DNA from: a virus
Virus record (IMG/VR): IMGVR_UViG_3300032675_000009
Coordinates: 1 to 64,000 of that record
Strand: one strand, 5' to 3'
DNA: 64,000 bases
Part shown: positions 12,984 through 21,495 of the stretch, one piece after another
Numbering within the stretch: the first letter of the stretch is position 1
Layout of the letters: each line of letters opens with the position of its first letter
The notes under the pieces: model-generated
Told to the model about the DNA's origin: nothing
Database searches by the model: none
The model's input: only the letters and a program-made list of their open reading frames with translations
Program-made: the position numbers and the translations under genes

Positions 12984-13682
12984 ATGACGAGATCCAAAAT
13001 GGAAGCGGCCATTCGGGCGGGCCTAAAGAAGTCCGAAGGCATGGAGCCTAGCGCCAGGGCAGGGAAGATCGCAGACGTGATCGAGTTGGCCCTGGAGATG
13101 GACTCGGAGGATTCACCGGCCGCCCCTGCACCGACACCCATATCAGCCGCTCCTCGCCCGGTATTACCGCCGGCGCCGCGAGCCGTTGCTCCGATTGCAA
13201 TTAGCTCAATCGAGCAATCCGACATCAGTGAGCCCTGGGATGACGACGAAATTCCAGCTTCACCCGTAGCGACTGACGAACCCGAGCGCGAGTACTGGAC
13301 GGTGGAAAAGCTTGTGTCGGAAATTAGCGCAAAGGCCCCGGTCACTTTTGTACTCGAAGTCGAGGTTGAGGGGGAGATCAAGAAGATCAAGCTTGCTCGC
13401 AATGTCGTAGCGGACTACGGGCTAAAGGCCGTCAAGCTATGCTATGCCGAACCTCGGTACGCGGATCTTGAGGCCAAGGTTCTTATCTTCACCACCACTC
13501 GGGTGATCGCGATAGACACGTTCATGGAGGAGATCCACCGCCAAGCGAAAGGGATTTACCGGCCGCGCCAGCGGCACATCGAGAGCAACACCCCCCGGCC
13601 GCCGGCAACCCTACGCTTAGAGGATGCCATGTACGGTGGCAAGACAGAGCCCAGCGAAGAAGAAAAACGCCGCTTGGGTTGA
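12984..13682 (+). CDS. hypothetical protein with Pro/Ala linker, 232 aa
   Basis: Begins two bases after the preceding stop. Residues 1-40 are a basic helical segment (MTRSKMEAAIRAGLKKSEGM). About 45-105 is a low-complexity linker rich in Pro, Ala and acidic residues. About 105-185 is a predicted alpha/beta domain (VTFVLEVEVEGEIKKIKLAR, VIAIDTFMEEIHRQAKG). The tail is basic and disordered. I recognise no family; it is co-transcribed with the membrane coiled-coil gene. Confidence 0.65.
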   Translation: MTRSKMEAAIRAGLKKSEGMEPSARAGKIADVIELALEMDSEDSPAAPAPTPISAAPRPVLPPAPRAVAPIAISSIEQSDISEPWDDDEIPASPVATDEPEREYWTVEKLVSEISAKAPVTFVLEVEVEGEIKKIKLARNVVADYGLKAVKLCYAEPRYADLEAKVLIFTTTRVIAIDTFMEEIHRQAKGIYRPRQRHIESNTPRPPATLRLEDAMYGGKTEPSEEEKRRLG

Positions 13683-13702
13683 GGTCCTCACTAGTTTAGA
13701 AT
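13674..13702 (+). promoter_or_regulatory. late-type promoter before 13736
   Basis: TTGGGT (13674-13679), a 17-bp spacer and TAGAAT (13697-13702). A leader of about 25 bases follows, with an AAGGAG site before the ATG at 13736. The -10 sequence is the same as at several other late starts. Confidence 0.55.
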
Positions 13703-13735
13703 AGTTGCCGACCGGGACTACCGGAAGGAGCAACT

Positions 13736-14092
13736 ATGCCAGATCTCGCAATCAACCCATTCGGCTTGGGTAAAGTGGCAGTACCCACGCCGGGTTCGCC
13801 GGTTTCGCTACTCGTCAACTACTCATCCTTCACAGGAAACGCAGACAACACCAAAGACCTGTTCGCCAACAAGTGGACGGTTCAGGCGAATGCGAACAAC
13901 AAGGGACCGATCTACATTGGCGCCTTGAGCATGGTGCGCTCCACGCTGGTGAACGTGATCGGCATTGTTCAGCCAGGTCAGTCCTGGACGTGGCAGCACG
14001 ATGTTGGCATGAACAAGTACCACATTGGCGACTACTATCTGGATGCGGACAATGCCAACGACTGGGGTTTGCCCGTGGTGGATGTGTGCTAG
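13736..14092 (+). CDS. hypothetical small beta-rich protein, 118 aa
   Basis: Strong AAGGAG Shine-Dalgarno. The 118-residue protein (MPDLAINPFGLGKVAVPTPG, IYIGALSMVRSTLVNVIGIV) is predicted beta-rich with no membrane segment. Its size, composition and place next to fibre-like genes suggest a capsid decoration or fibre-associated protein, but no family is recognised. The next gene begins two bases after its stop. Confidence 0.6.
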   Translation: MPDLAINPFGLGKVAVPTPGSPVSLLVNYSSFTGNADNTKDLFANKWTVQANANNKGPIYIGALSMVRSTLVNVIGIVQPGQSWTWQHDVGMNKYHIGDYYLDADNANDWGLPVVDVC

Positions 14093-14094
14093 CC

Positions 14095-16248
14095 ATGCGA
14101 ACACTCATCCTGTTGTTACTCGCGAATGGTGTAGTCTTTGGGCAAGGCGGTCCGAGCGGGCCGGGGCCAGTTCCGTTTCAGTTCCGCGTAGTGTCGACCG
14201 ATCCGAGCGGCACGTGCTCGAACGCTTCCCTGCCATACTTCTCGACCCAGGCGGGAACGGGTGGACCGTTCTTTGGATGTGGCAATGGAACGATAGCAAA
14301 GATTGGGCAGGGTGGCACTGTTACGGCGATCACGGGCACCGGTCCCATCACGGCGACAGGAACAACCAGCGTTACCATCGCCTGCCCCACCTGTGTAACC
14401 TGGACCAACTACGCGGTGACCATCGCGAACGGCGGCAGCGGTGCCATCACCATGACCACGCCGAGCACGTCATTCACAGCGGCGCGGGCAGATGCGGGGC
14501 AGACGTTTACGGGTTCTCAAACTTTCAGCAGTCAGATTCTTGGACAAGGAGGGTTTAACGACGCGACCGGGCAAACAGCAATCAGCGGAACTAACTACAG
14601 CAGTGCGGGGTATATCGCGCAAGGTTCCTACTACAACGGGTCCGCTGGCGCAAACGACGTCTGGACGATAAAAAACGTCCTCAGTACAGGCACCAATCCG
14701 ACCAGTACGCTGACGTTCTCGCATAGCGGGAGTAGTGGGACGAGCACGGTATCACTGCCGGGATTGACGATTGCGGGTGGCGCTCAAATCATAACTGGCT
14801 CAACAGCGACAGATTCGGCGTCGCTTGGTGCTGAGCTAACTACATCTGGAGGGACCACTTCCACTGGATGGACTGGAACCTTCCCGACATTCACAAATGG
14901 AGCCTCAAATACTTCGCCGCTAACATATACCATTTCAGGTATTGGGTCTGGGCAGTTATATCAACTTGTTTTTACGCTTTCATCCGTAACTGGCGGCACG
15001 GTGGATGTGAGTATCGGGGGAACGGACCTGGGTAATTACGGATCGAATGGAACGACCACCATCGGACCCAAAACGGTAAGCTCAGCGGCTTTAATAGTCA
15101 CCCCGACATCGTCGTTCGCTGGAACCTTCACGATCTCCGTAAAGCGGATAACCGCCATTCCAAGTTACTACCTGACTTTAACCGACAGCACTGGCGCAGT
15201 GTCGTTACAGGTTGGACAATACTTGGCATCGCTGAATAATTCATCGGTTGGCCGCAACGCACTCCTGAACAACACAACCGGAAACCAAAACTCCGCACAG
15301 GGAGTAAGCGCACTCCAGAACAACACAACCGGAGTCCAAAACTCCGCACAGGGAGTAGCCGCACTCCTCAGCAACACAACCGGAAGCCTAAACTCCGCAC
15401 AGGGAGTAAGCGCACTCCAGAACAACACAACCGGAAGCCAAAACTCCGCACAGGGAGTAGCCGCACTCCTGAACAACACAACCGGAAACCAAAACTCCGC
15501 ACAGGGAGTAAGCGCACTCCTCAGCAACACAACCGGAAGCCTAAACTCCGCACAGGGAGTAAGCGCACTCCAGAACAACACAACCGGAGTCCAAAACTCC
15601 GCACAGGGAGTAGCCGCACTCCAGAGCAACACAACCGGAAGCCTAAACTCCGCACAGGGAGTAAGCGCACTCCAGAACAACACAACCGGAGCCCAAAACT
15701 CCGCACAGGGAGCAGCCGCACTCCAGAGCAACACAACCGGAAGCCTAAACTCCGCACAGGGATATCAGGCTGGATACGGCACTTCTGCTACGAACGCTAA
15801 CACCACAGGCAGCAATAACACTTTTGTCGGTTCCTACTCTGCACCAGGATCTTCGACACAGCAGACGTACATGACGGTAATCGGTTCCAGCGCAACTGCA
15901 TCATGCAATTCGTGTGTACAGCTGGGGAGGGCGCAGGATATTACCTACTCGGCAGGGTATGCCTCTAGCGGAACCAAATTTACAATTTCTGGATGTTCCG
16001 CCGGGACTACGGTTGGTGGGGCAACGGCCGGAAGTTTCTCCAGCGGCACTACAGGAACATGCACAGTTACGGTGACTATGGACGGAGCAACTGGATTGAC
16101 CGCACCGAATGGATGGTCTTGTTGGGCATCAGACACAACGACGACGGCGGACACGATCCTTATGACCGCATCAACGACCACCACTGCTACGTTTTCTGGC
16201 ACTACGGTATCGGGGGACGTTATTAAGTTTGGATGTGTGGGTTACTGA
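14095..16248 (+). CDS. secreted or fibre protein with YadA-head-like repeats, 717 aa
   Basis: The start MRTLILLLLANGVVFGQGGP is a typical short Sec signal peptide. A Gly/Ser/Thr-rich beta region follows (residues about 20-385). Residues about 390-560 are ten 17-residue repeats of the form LQNNTTGSQNSAQGVSA, like the NTTGxNxxxG repeats of trimeric autotransporter heads and some phage fibres. The tail is again Thr/Gly-rich with several Cys. A fibre would not normally carry a signal peptide, so a protein exported to the cell surface is equally possible. It overlaps the convergent sigma-factor gene by seven bases. ATG 14095 is preferred over upstream in-frame codons because of the signal peptide. 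Confidence 0.7.
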   Translation: MRTLILLLLANGVVFGQGGPSGPGPVPFQFRVVSTDPSGTCSNASLPYFSTQAGTGGPFFGCGNGTIAKIGQGGTVTAITGTGPITATGTTSVTIACPTCVTWTNYAVTIANGGSGAITMTTPSTSFTAARADAGQTFTGSQTFSSQILGQGGFNDATGQTAISGTNYSSAGYIAQGSYYNGSAGANDVWTIKNVLSTGTNPTSTLTFSHSGSSGTSTVSLPGLTIAGGAQIITGSTATDSASLGAELTTSGGTTSTGWTGTFPTFTNGASNTSPLTYTISGIGSGQLYQLVFTLSSVTGGTVDVSIGGTDLGNYGSNGTTTIGPKTVSSAALIVTPTSSFAGTFTISVKRITAIPSYYLTLTDSTGAVSLQVGQYLASLNNSSVGRNALLNNTTGNQNSAQGVSALQNNTTGVQNSAQGVAALLSNTTGSLNSAQGVSALQNNTTGSQNSAQGVAALLNNTTGNQNSAQGVSALLSNTTGSLNSAQGVSALQNNTTGVQNSAQGVAALQSNTTGSLNSAQGVSALQNNTTGAQNSAQGAAALQSNTTGSLNSAQGYQAGYGTSATNANTTGSNNTFVGSYSAPGSSTQQTYMTVIGSSATASCNSCVQLGRAQDITYSAGYASSGTKFTISGCSAGTTVGGATAGSFSSGTTGTCTVTVTMDGATGLTAPNGWSCWASDTTTTADTILMTASTTTTATFSGTTVSGDVIKFGCVGY
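15262..15771. repeat. 51-bp tandem repeat, ten units
   Basis: Ten in-frame 51-bp units coding LxxNTTGxxNSAQGVxA. Units alternate among a few variants (NQ, VQ, SL, SQ or AQ after TTG) and share long identical stretches such as AACTCCGCACAGGGAGTA, indicating recent recombination or gene conversion. Confidence 0.9.
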
Positions 16249-16754
16249 ACCATCGCCCGAAGCCGCGCAATGGCCCTGGCGTGGATCTGAGAAACGTGGT
16301 TCCAGCCGTACTTGGTCCGGTAGCCAAGAGCATGTGCGGTTTCTTTGAGCGATAGACCTTCACAGAACCTAGCGCGTACCACAGCCAATTCCAGCGGGAG
16401 AAGCTCCTCTGCGGCCATCGCCCAAAAAGCGGGGTACTCAAACGGCTCCTCGCACCTTCGGCTCATGGCGTGACGGAACATCACGCGGGTTTCCAGACGC
16501 TCAGCGAAGCCCACTTCACGCCCTGCACGTCTCGCCCAGTCCATGCGCCTGAGTCCGTCCCTGATTGCGCCATGGACCCGCTGACCGGCATAAGCGTTGA
16601 ACGGCACGCCTGAGGAAACATCGTACTTGTTCGCCGCTTCAACGAGCCCGACCATGCCATCACTGATCAAGTCCTCTTTGTCCCAAATGCGCCAATAGTG
16701 GCGCTTGACGATAGCGTAAACGATGGCGAAGTCTTGCTCGGTCAGGGCGTGCAT
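16242..16754 (-). CDS. RNA polymerase sigma factor, sigma70 family, 170 aa
   Basis: Alternative sigma factor that would redirect host RNA polymerase. Region 2 is clear at residues about 10-72: WDKEDLISDGMVGLVEAANK, YDVSSGVPFNAYAGQRVHGA and IRDGLRRMDWARR, as in FliA/SigB-type factors. Region 4 (about 115-165) has LPLELAVVRARFCEGLSLKE and TAHALGYRTKYGWNHVSQIH, a helix-turn-helix for the -35 box. Region 3 is reduced. It lies antisense in the late region, two bases after the 16757-17029 gene, and could recognise the repeated TGCTAGAAT promoters around it. The promoter link is inference. Confidence 0.85.
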   Translation of the reverse strand: MHALTEQDFAIVYAIVKRHYWRIWDKEDLISDGMVGLVEAANKYDVSSGVPFNAYAGQRVHGAIRDGLRRMDWARRAGREVGFAERLETRVMFRHAMSRRCEEPFEYPAFWAMAAEELLPLELAVVRARFCEGLSLKETAHALGYRTKYGWNHVSQIHARAIARLRAMVQ

Positions 16755-16756
16755 GG

Positions 16757-17029
16757 CTACGGTTTAGGAGCATCCTTCGGCGTGACACACCGGATATCCA
16801 CAGGAACGCCGTTTGGCCCGGCGACCGCTTCAATCTCCCCCCCGCATTGCTTCTTCGCTTCGGCAATCGCAGCGTCCAGCGCGGCCTGAAGCTTGGTCCG
16901 TAGCACCTCATTTCTCGCGAGATTGGCATCGGCCATCGCGATGGCCAGCCTCGCTTCAGGTGTCAACTTCGGCGCGTCTTTGAGTTTGTCCTGGGCGAGC
17001 CCAATCAACAGCATCGTTTCAATTAGCAT
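16757..17029 (-). CDS. hypothetical helical protein, 90 aa
   Basis: GGTGGAG Shine-Dalgarno before the ATG. The hydrophobic start MLIETMLLIGLAQDKLKDAP is followed by a long Ala-rich helix and a C-terminal part with two Cys (KKQCGGEIEAVAGP, VDIRCVTPKDAPKP). It might be a weakly anchored or exported protein. It is co-transcribed with the sigma factor, two bases away, and could influence it (for example as an anti-sigma), but nothing in the sequence proves this. Confidence 0.55.
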   Translation of the reverse strand: MLIETMLLIGLAQDKLKDAPKLTPEARLAIAMADANLARNEVLRTKLQAALDAAIAEAKKQCGGEIEAVAGPNGVPVDIRCVTPKDAPKP

Positions 17030-17098
17030 TGCGTCTCCACCTAGGAGACTACACCAATCCGTTGACTAATTACAAGTGAACACATATCGGTGTTGCGC

Positions 17099-17104
17099 TA
17101 GAAT
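17099..17104 (+). promoter_or_regulatory. TAGAAT -10 box six bases before a GTG start
   Basis: GCGCTAGAAT is followed by only ATCAAC before the GTG of the small-terminase-like gene. The expected transcription start is at or next to the start codon, implying a leaderless mRNA. The -35 region (GTGAAC, 17 bases upstream) is poor. Confidence 0.5.
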
Positions 17105-17110
17105 ATCAAC

Positions 17111-17551
17111 GTGCCGATCAAGAGAAAGCGCGGGCCGCGCGTAGTCATTATGCCGCCAGCCGGTGGACCACCCCCAACCGATCCGCCGCCGGAAGAACCT
17201 AAGGCCCCGGCGCGCGTCCCGCCGAAAGTCACCCTCGCCAAACTTCCCGAGATGCGGCGTCCGAGTTCCAAAGGGCTCTCCAAGCTGACAGAGGCCGTAG
17301 TCAATGGCTACGGCAAGGCTGTTCTAACCGAGTTCTTCCAAAGCCTACTCGAGGGCGTCACGGCCGGAGATGTACCGACCATGCGAATGGCTGGAGAAGC
17401 TTACGGCATTTTGCAAGGCAAGGGCGGGTTTGTCATCAACAACACAGTGCAGAACAACAACGCGACAGTCAACGTGGGCAGTAACCGCAAGTTCGACAAC
17501 TTGGTTCGCATGATCGAGCAGGAAGAAAAAACCGGCGCAATCGACGTGTAG
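17111..17551 (+). CDS. putative terminase small subunit, 146 aa
   Basis: Placed directly upstream of the large terminase subunit. The N-terminus is basic and Pro-rich (MPIKRKRGPRVVIMPPAGG), the middle helical (LTEAVVNGYGKAVLTEFFQS, TMRMAGEAYGILQGKGGFVI), and the tail Asn-rich and acidic. No canonical helix-turn-helix is obvious, so the call rests on position and size. A GTG start is chosen because it sits just after the promoter and no other start fits. Confidence 0.5.
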   Translation: MPIKRKRGPRVVIMPPAGGPPPTDPPPEEPKAPARVPPKVTLAKLPEMRRPSSKGLSKLTEAVVNGYGKAVLTEFFQSLLEGVTAGDVPTMRMAGEAYGILQGKGGFVINNTVQNNNATVNVGSNRKFDNLVRMIEQEEKTGAIDV

Positions 17552-17560
17552 GGTGAATCC

Positions 17561-19750
17561 GTGATCATTAAATCAGAGGGACGCAAGACCGGTCGTGATC
17601 CGGCCATCGCGGAAATCATTAAGCACTTCGACCAGCCGGAAAAGGTCGGCAACCTGGGAGCGCTCTCGCGCAAGGAGATTGAAGTCATTGCGGGCGAGAC
17701 CCGCAAGTGCCGCAAGGATTTCAACTACGCCGCTCGCAACTACTTCTGGATCATCGATAAAAAACGAAACGACAAGCTGTTCACCCTATGGGAATCCCAG
17801 GAGTTGATTCTTGATGAAATCCGTAAACTTCGAGATCAAGGAAGGTCTCAGAAGTTGATGATTTTAAAGGCGCGTCAATTAGGGTGTTCAACTTTGATAG
17901 AAGCATTGGTAGCTTGGCGCACGATGTTCTTCTCGAACACGAATGCGATAGTAGTCAGTAATCGGCCGGACCATGCGTCGTACCTGTTCGCCATTATGCT
18001 CCACATCTACGACCAGATGCCGTGGTGGCTGAAGCCGGATATTGCATCGCGAAAACAGGAAGACGGCTTACTGTTTGATAATCCAGACCCCGACCAGCGC
18101 CGCACTTCTCCGGGGATGAAGAGTATGATTTCAGTGCAGGCGGCAACCCAGATGTCCGGTATCGGACAGGGCATCACCATCAACGCGGCGCATTTATCCG
18201 AGTATTCAGATTGGGACCAAGACAAGGCTCAAGAGTGCATTGAGGGGGATCTTGGCAACGCGCTAGCCGATGGACCGCAAACCTTCGCGATCCTTGAGTC
18301 CACTGGACGCGGAGCAGGATCGTATTCCCATCGTCTGTGGAGAAAAAACGTAGAACTGAAGGAGCGCGCAGATTGGGTGCCTGTGTTTCTTCCTTGGTTT
18401 TTTGATAGGCGTCACGTAATGGCTCCGGCCAGTGGGTGGAAAATTCAACTGCCTGAGCGAGATATGTCCATTAGGATTGCCAGTGAGTGGGTTAGGTGTG
18501 ACGGATGCGGGGCGTGGCGCGAATCCATGGACAGGGGCGTTTCGTTAGTGGATTTCGCGTGCCAAGCTTGCACCGCTGGAATTCTTCGTACGTACCAACT
18601 TGCGGATGAGCAGCTGTGTTGGATGGAATGGCGCCGGATGAACGCCGAAAAAGACGTTAAATCTTTGAAAACACTACGCGAAGAACAATCAAGCACGGCC
18701 GAAGAGAGCTGGCAAATTAGTGGGTATAATGTTTTTCCAACGGAAGTTCAATCGTGGGTCAATAATTGCGTGCGTCCACCGATCGCGGAGGGTGACCTGG
18801 ATGAACAAGGAAAGTTTCACGGGGTCAAATCACGAGGAGATATTGTCACTTGTTGGTGTGACGGCTGTACTGTCGACCATACCTACGACGGGGCGCCACT
18901 GAGAATCTGGGAATGGCCAATGCCGAATTACGACTATGTGATCGGAGGGGATGTTTCCGAGGGCCTTGGCGGAGAATCGGATTACTCAGTAGGCTGCATC
19001 AACCGCGTAGGTAAAGCCCCAAACGCCGACGTGCAAGTGGCTGTCTACCGGAGTAACACGATTGATCCGATCGCTTTTGCGAAACCGCTGACCCAGATGG
19101 GTAAGATGTACAACGAGGCGATGCTCTCAATCGAGTACAACAAGTACGATTCGTGCGCGAACACGGCACGGTTCCAGTTGCAGTACCCGAACTTGTTTCA
19201 GTGGAAACACTTGGACTCCACGAATCCCCGGGCCACCAAGGTTCACTGGTACACGACCATGACCACCAAGCCGCGCTTATGGCAGACCATGGTGAAATTC
19301 CTTCGCGAACGCTTGTACGTGATCCAGGACGAGGTAACAGCGAACGAAATGAAAACTTTTCAGAAGGACGATTTCGATGATCGATCAGGATCAGCCAGCT
19401 TCGGGTTCTTTGACGATTGCCTTATAAGTGCAATGATCGCACTGTACACGGCCCACGAAACGGACTTCGATGAGAACCTGGGGTACATTCCCATTCGCAA
19501 GACGCGGGAGGAAATTCGGGGTGCTTTTCCATGGGAAATGGAATGCACGCGTTGTGGCGCGACGTGGGGATCGGCCAATCCGAACTCGGAATGGAACTGC
19601 CCAAATGAAGACTGCGGCTGCAGGATCCACACCGCTAAGAGGACCGGCGTTGAAGAGAACTTGCCGGCCAAAGTGGATTGGAACGACATGGGGAAAACGG
19701 CCGAAGAAATGGCGGCTGAGGGTTTCAAGTTAGACTACGAGATGATGTAG
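17561..19750 (+). CDS. terminase large subunit, 729 aa
   Basis: DNA-packaging ATPase and nuclease. The Walker A-like loop is ILKARQLGCST (residues about 101-111), Walker B with catalytic Glu is INAAHLSEYSDW (about 207-218). The RNase-H-fold nuclease domain begins with YVIGGDVSEGLGGESDYSVG (first catalytic Asp near 463). Unusually long: a CDGCGAW...CQAC zinc finger (about 313-336) is inserted between the domains and a second, CTRCGATW...CPNEDCGC, sits near 661-684. GTG start nine bases after the upstream stop. It is followed by a mobile-element remnant rather than directly by the portal gene. Confidence 0.93.
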   Translation: MIIKSEGRKTGRDPAIAEIIKHFDQPEKVGNLGALSRKEIEVIAGETRKCRKDFNYAARNYFWIIDKKRNDKLFTLWESQELILDEIRKLRDQGRSQKLMILKARQLGCSTLIEALVAWRTMFFSNTNAIVVSNRPDHASYLFAIMLHIYDQMPWWLKPDIASRKQEDGLLFDNPDPDQRRTSPGMKSMISVQAATQMSGIGQGITINAAHLSEYSDWDQDKAQECIEGDLGNALADGPQTFAILESTGRGAGSYSHRLWRKNVELKERADWVPVFLPWFFDRRHVMAPASGWKIQLPERDMSIRIASEWVRCDGCGAWRESMDRGVSLVDFACQACTAGILRTYQLADEQLCWMEWRRMNAEKDVKSLKTLREEQSSTAEESWQISGYNVFPTEVQSWVNNCVRPPIAEGDLDEQGKFHGVKSRGDIVTCWCDGCTVDHTYDGAPLRIWEWPMPNYDYVIGGDVSEGLGGESDYSVGCINRVGKAPNADVQVAVYRSNTIDPIAFAKPLTQMGKMYNEAMLSIEYNKYDSCANTARFQLQYPNLFQWKHLDSTNPRATKVHWYTTMTTKPRLWQTMVKFLRERLYVIQDEVTANEMKTFQKDDFDDRSGSASFGFFDDCLISAMIALYTAHETDFDENLGYIPIRKTREEIRGAFPWEMECTRCGATWGSANPNSEWNCPNEDCGCRIHTAKRTGVEENLPAKVDWNDMGKTAEEMAAEGFKLDYEMM

Positions 19751-19814
19751 CTGTAGAATGGCTGTGTCCGTGAAACACCTTGCGGCTTCTCAGGCAACGC
19801 ATGAGCTAACAGCC

Positions 19815-20065
19815 TCTATCTACCCGCCTAAGCACATCCTCACAGCATCGGAAGTTTGCCAGTGTTAGGCAGCCGTCTTCGCGCATCGGCTTGACCTGCC
19901 TAGACTGGTCGAAGAACGTTATCGATTTGCGGCATGCATCCCAAGCGCCAATGCGCTCCTCAAGGGCTGCGTTGTAAAGTGTTCGCACGCTTCCCGAAGT
20001 TGACCGTCCAGGAACGCGACCTGCGGCTTCGTCGGGTAGATCCTGTATTTATAGGTGAGCTTCAT
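19815..20065 (-). pseudogene. TnpB (IS200/IS605 family) N-terminal remnant
   Basis: The minus strand reads MKLTYKYRIYPTKPQVAFLD, GQLREACE, then after a small frame change LYNAALEERIGAWDACRKS and later LTLANFRCCEDVLRRVDR. This is the start of TnpB/OrfB proteins (RNA-guided nucleases of IS605 elements). The frame is broken near 19985 and similarity stops near 19815, well before the RuvC catalytic domain. It is a dead fragment lying between terminase and the next late gene. No TnpA was seen. Confidence 0.75.
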
Positions 20066-20283
20066 GATGGCTTTTGCGGGCACTGTGGCATGTGTGAGCG
20101 TAGCTCTCGAACGCCTAATTTCTTTCGGCAATACGGACAGGGGCTCGGAATCTTCTTCCTTCCGCCTCCCGTAGCCCTCTTTCTTTCCATGCCTAATTGT
20201 GACACCAATAAGGATCAAGCGCAACCTACTCAGAAAAAGAATCCTCAATGCCTTAGAATGAATTCGAGAGGGACAGGGACGCA

Positions 20284-20493
20284 ATGAACAAGTACGCAGC
20301 AAGAACCACCAATGGATTTGTTGACATCATCGCTGATAGATTCACCTATACAGACGATGGTTTATTTCTGCACTTCCTTCGCACCACGGATGCGCAGGAG
20401 GAGACGGCGGGATTGATTGCAGTGGAGTGCTTGGAGCATATGGTGGTCGTGCCACTTGCTAAGAAGCCGGAGACCGCCAATGGCAACCAGTAA
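20284..20493 (+). CDS. hypothetical late protein, 69 aa
   Basis: Begins after GGGACAGGGACGCA, a weak Shine-Dalgarno. The product starts MNKYAARTTNGFVDIIADRF and is predicted as a small beta-rich protein that may form a single domain. No family. It overlaps the start of the next gene by 14 bases, so it belongs to the head operon. Confidence 0.6.
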   Translation: MNKYAARTTNGFVDIIADRFTYTDDGLFLHFLRTTDAQEETAGLIAVECLEHMVVVPLAKKPETANGNQ

Positions 20494-21064
20494 AAAAGAA
20501 ACACAGTTCTCGCTGAGTATCGCTTTGCGAGAAGACCGCGTTAGCAAGATCGACCGAAGCGTTCAGCAATCTCTTCAGATTGGCGAGAAGGTTGCCGGCA
20601 TCGCCACCGGCCTACTCAACGAACTGGCAGACGGCGGCCTCATGTTGACCGCAGACCAAGCGAGTCGCATTCAGTCCATCCTGGGGGAAACCACCGGTGA
20701 GGCAATCATCAAGGCGGCAGAGAAAGCGGCGGGCCGGCGCGGTGGCGGAGTAGTGGTCGAGTGGGTTGCGGATCCATCCTGGGTAGGATCTTTCGAGGAT
20801 ACTGCCAAGCAGCAGGGCATTACCCTCAGCGCATTGGTCCAGCAGATGATGGACACCGCTGTCGACAATGGTTGGTTCTACCAGATGTCCATCCAGCCCC
20901 GGCGTATCCTACTGTCGGAAGCGGCCGACCGGTACTTGCGTCAGGTAATGGGTCGCGATGTATTCACCGGTGAGGACATTGTTCAGTTGGTGAAGGAAAA
21001 GATCGCAGAGGCGGACGGCGACCTGTTTGGCTTGGCGACAACCAAAGAGGCGGTTCCGGCGTAA
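20480..21064 (+). CDS. hypothetical head-module protein, 194 aa
   Basis: ATG 20480 lies inside the previous gene's end; a longer in-frame extension upstream is a shadow. The N-terminal half is helical (MATSKKETQFSLSIALREDR, EKVAGIATGLLNELADGG). The C-terminal half is a mixed domain with PSWVGSFEDTAKQQGITLSA and WFYQMSIQPRRILLSEAADR. No family recognised. Located between terminase and portal and coupled to the following zinc-ribbon gene by a TAATG overlap. Confidence 0.65.
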   Translation: MATSKKETQFSLSIALREDRVSKIDRSVQQSLQIGEKVAGIATGLLNELADGGLMLTADQASRIQSILGETTGEAIIKAAEKAAGRRGGGVVVEWVADPSWVGSFEDTAKQQGITLSALVQQMMDTAVDNGWFYQMSIQPRRILLSEAADRYLRQVMGRDVFTGEDIVQLVKEKIAEADGDLFGLATTKEAVPA

Positions 21065-21471
21065 TGCCGATGTACGAGGGGTATTGCCCCGCGTGCGATC
21101 CGGAGTGCCGCAATCCGGAAGAGCACTACTACCCGCTATCAACAAGCCCAGAAGCACCATGTTCCGCATGTGGCGGCGAGCGCCGGCGACTGGTTTCCCA
21201 GTTCGCCGTTGTGTTCACCGGGGTGATCTCGACATCTAAGTACGGGGATCCGAGACTGGAACGCTACAACACCAAGGTGGATGGCCACCAAGCGTGGCGC
21301 CGGCGAAGCAGCTTAAGCGGAAAACCGGAGCCCGTCTGGATTGAGACCTTCGAGGACCAAAAGCGTTTCTGCCGCGAAGAGGGTTTGACGAATCCCAAAG
21401 ACGTCGGGCCCATGGAAATCGGTGATGACGGAAAGTCTTACAGTACTCGGGGTATGCCGGGGTGCTGGTGA
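21064..21471 (+). CDS. zinc-ribbon protein, FmdB-like N-terminus, 135 aa
   Basis: Opens MPMYEGYCPACDPECR, then CSACGGERRRLVSQF, the paired-cysteine zinc ribbon seen in FmdB-type small regulatory proteins and in many phage proteins encoded near the portal. The C-terminal half is charged and unassigned (EPVWIETFEDQKRFCREEGL). The start overlaps the previous stop by one base. Role in head assembly unknown. Confidence 0.65.
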   Translation: MPMYEGYCPACDPECRNPEEHYYPLSTSPEAPCSACGGERRRLVSQFAVVFTGVISTSKYGDPRLERYNTKVDGHQAWRRRSSLSGKPEPVWIETFEDQKRFCREEGLTNPKDVGPMEIGDDGKSYSTRGMPGCW

Positions 21472-21477
21472 GACTGC

Positions 21478-21483
21478 TAGAAT
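21478..21483 (+). promoter_or_regulatory. TAGAAT -10 box before the portal gene
   Basis: ACTGCTAGAAT is an extended -10 with TGC before TAGAAT; no good -35 lies upstream. The portal ATG is 12 bases further on, leaving a leader of only about five bases and no room for a Shine-Dalgarno. Confidence 0.5.
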
Positions 21484-21495
21484 AGCGTGGACTGA

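Noticed and set aside
15262-15771. CRISPR-like array of 51-bp units
   Set aside because: Units are contiguous, in frame and code a known type of repeat protein; there are no unique spacers.
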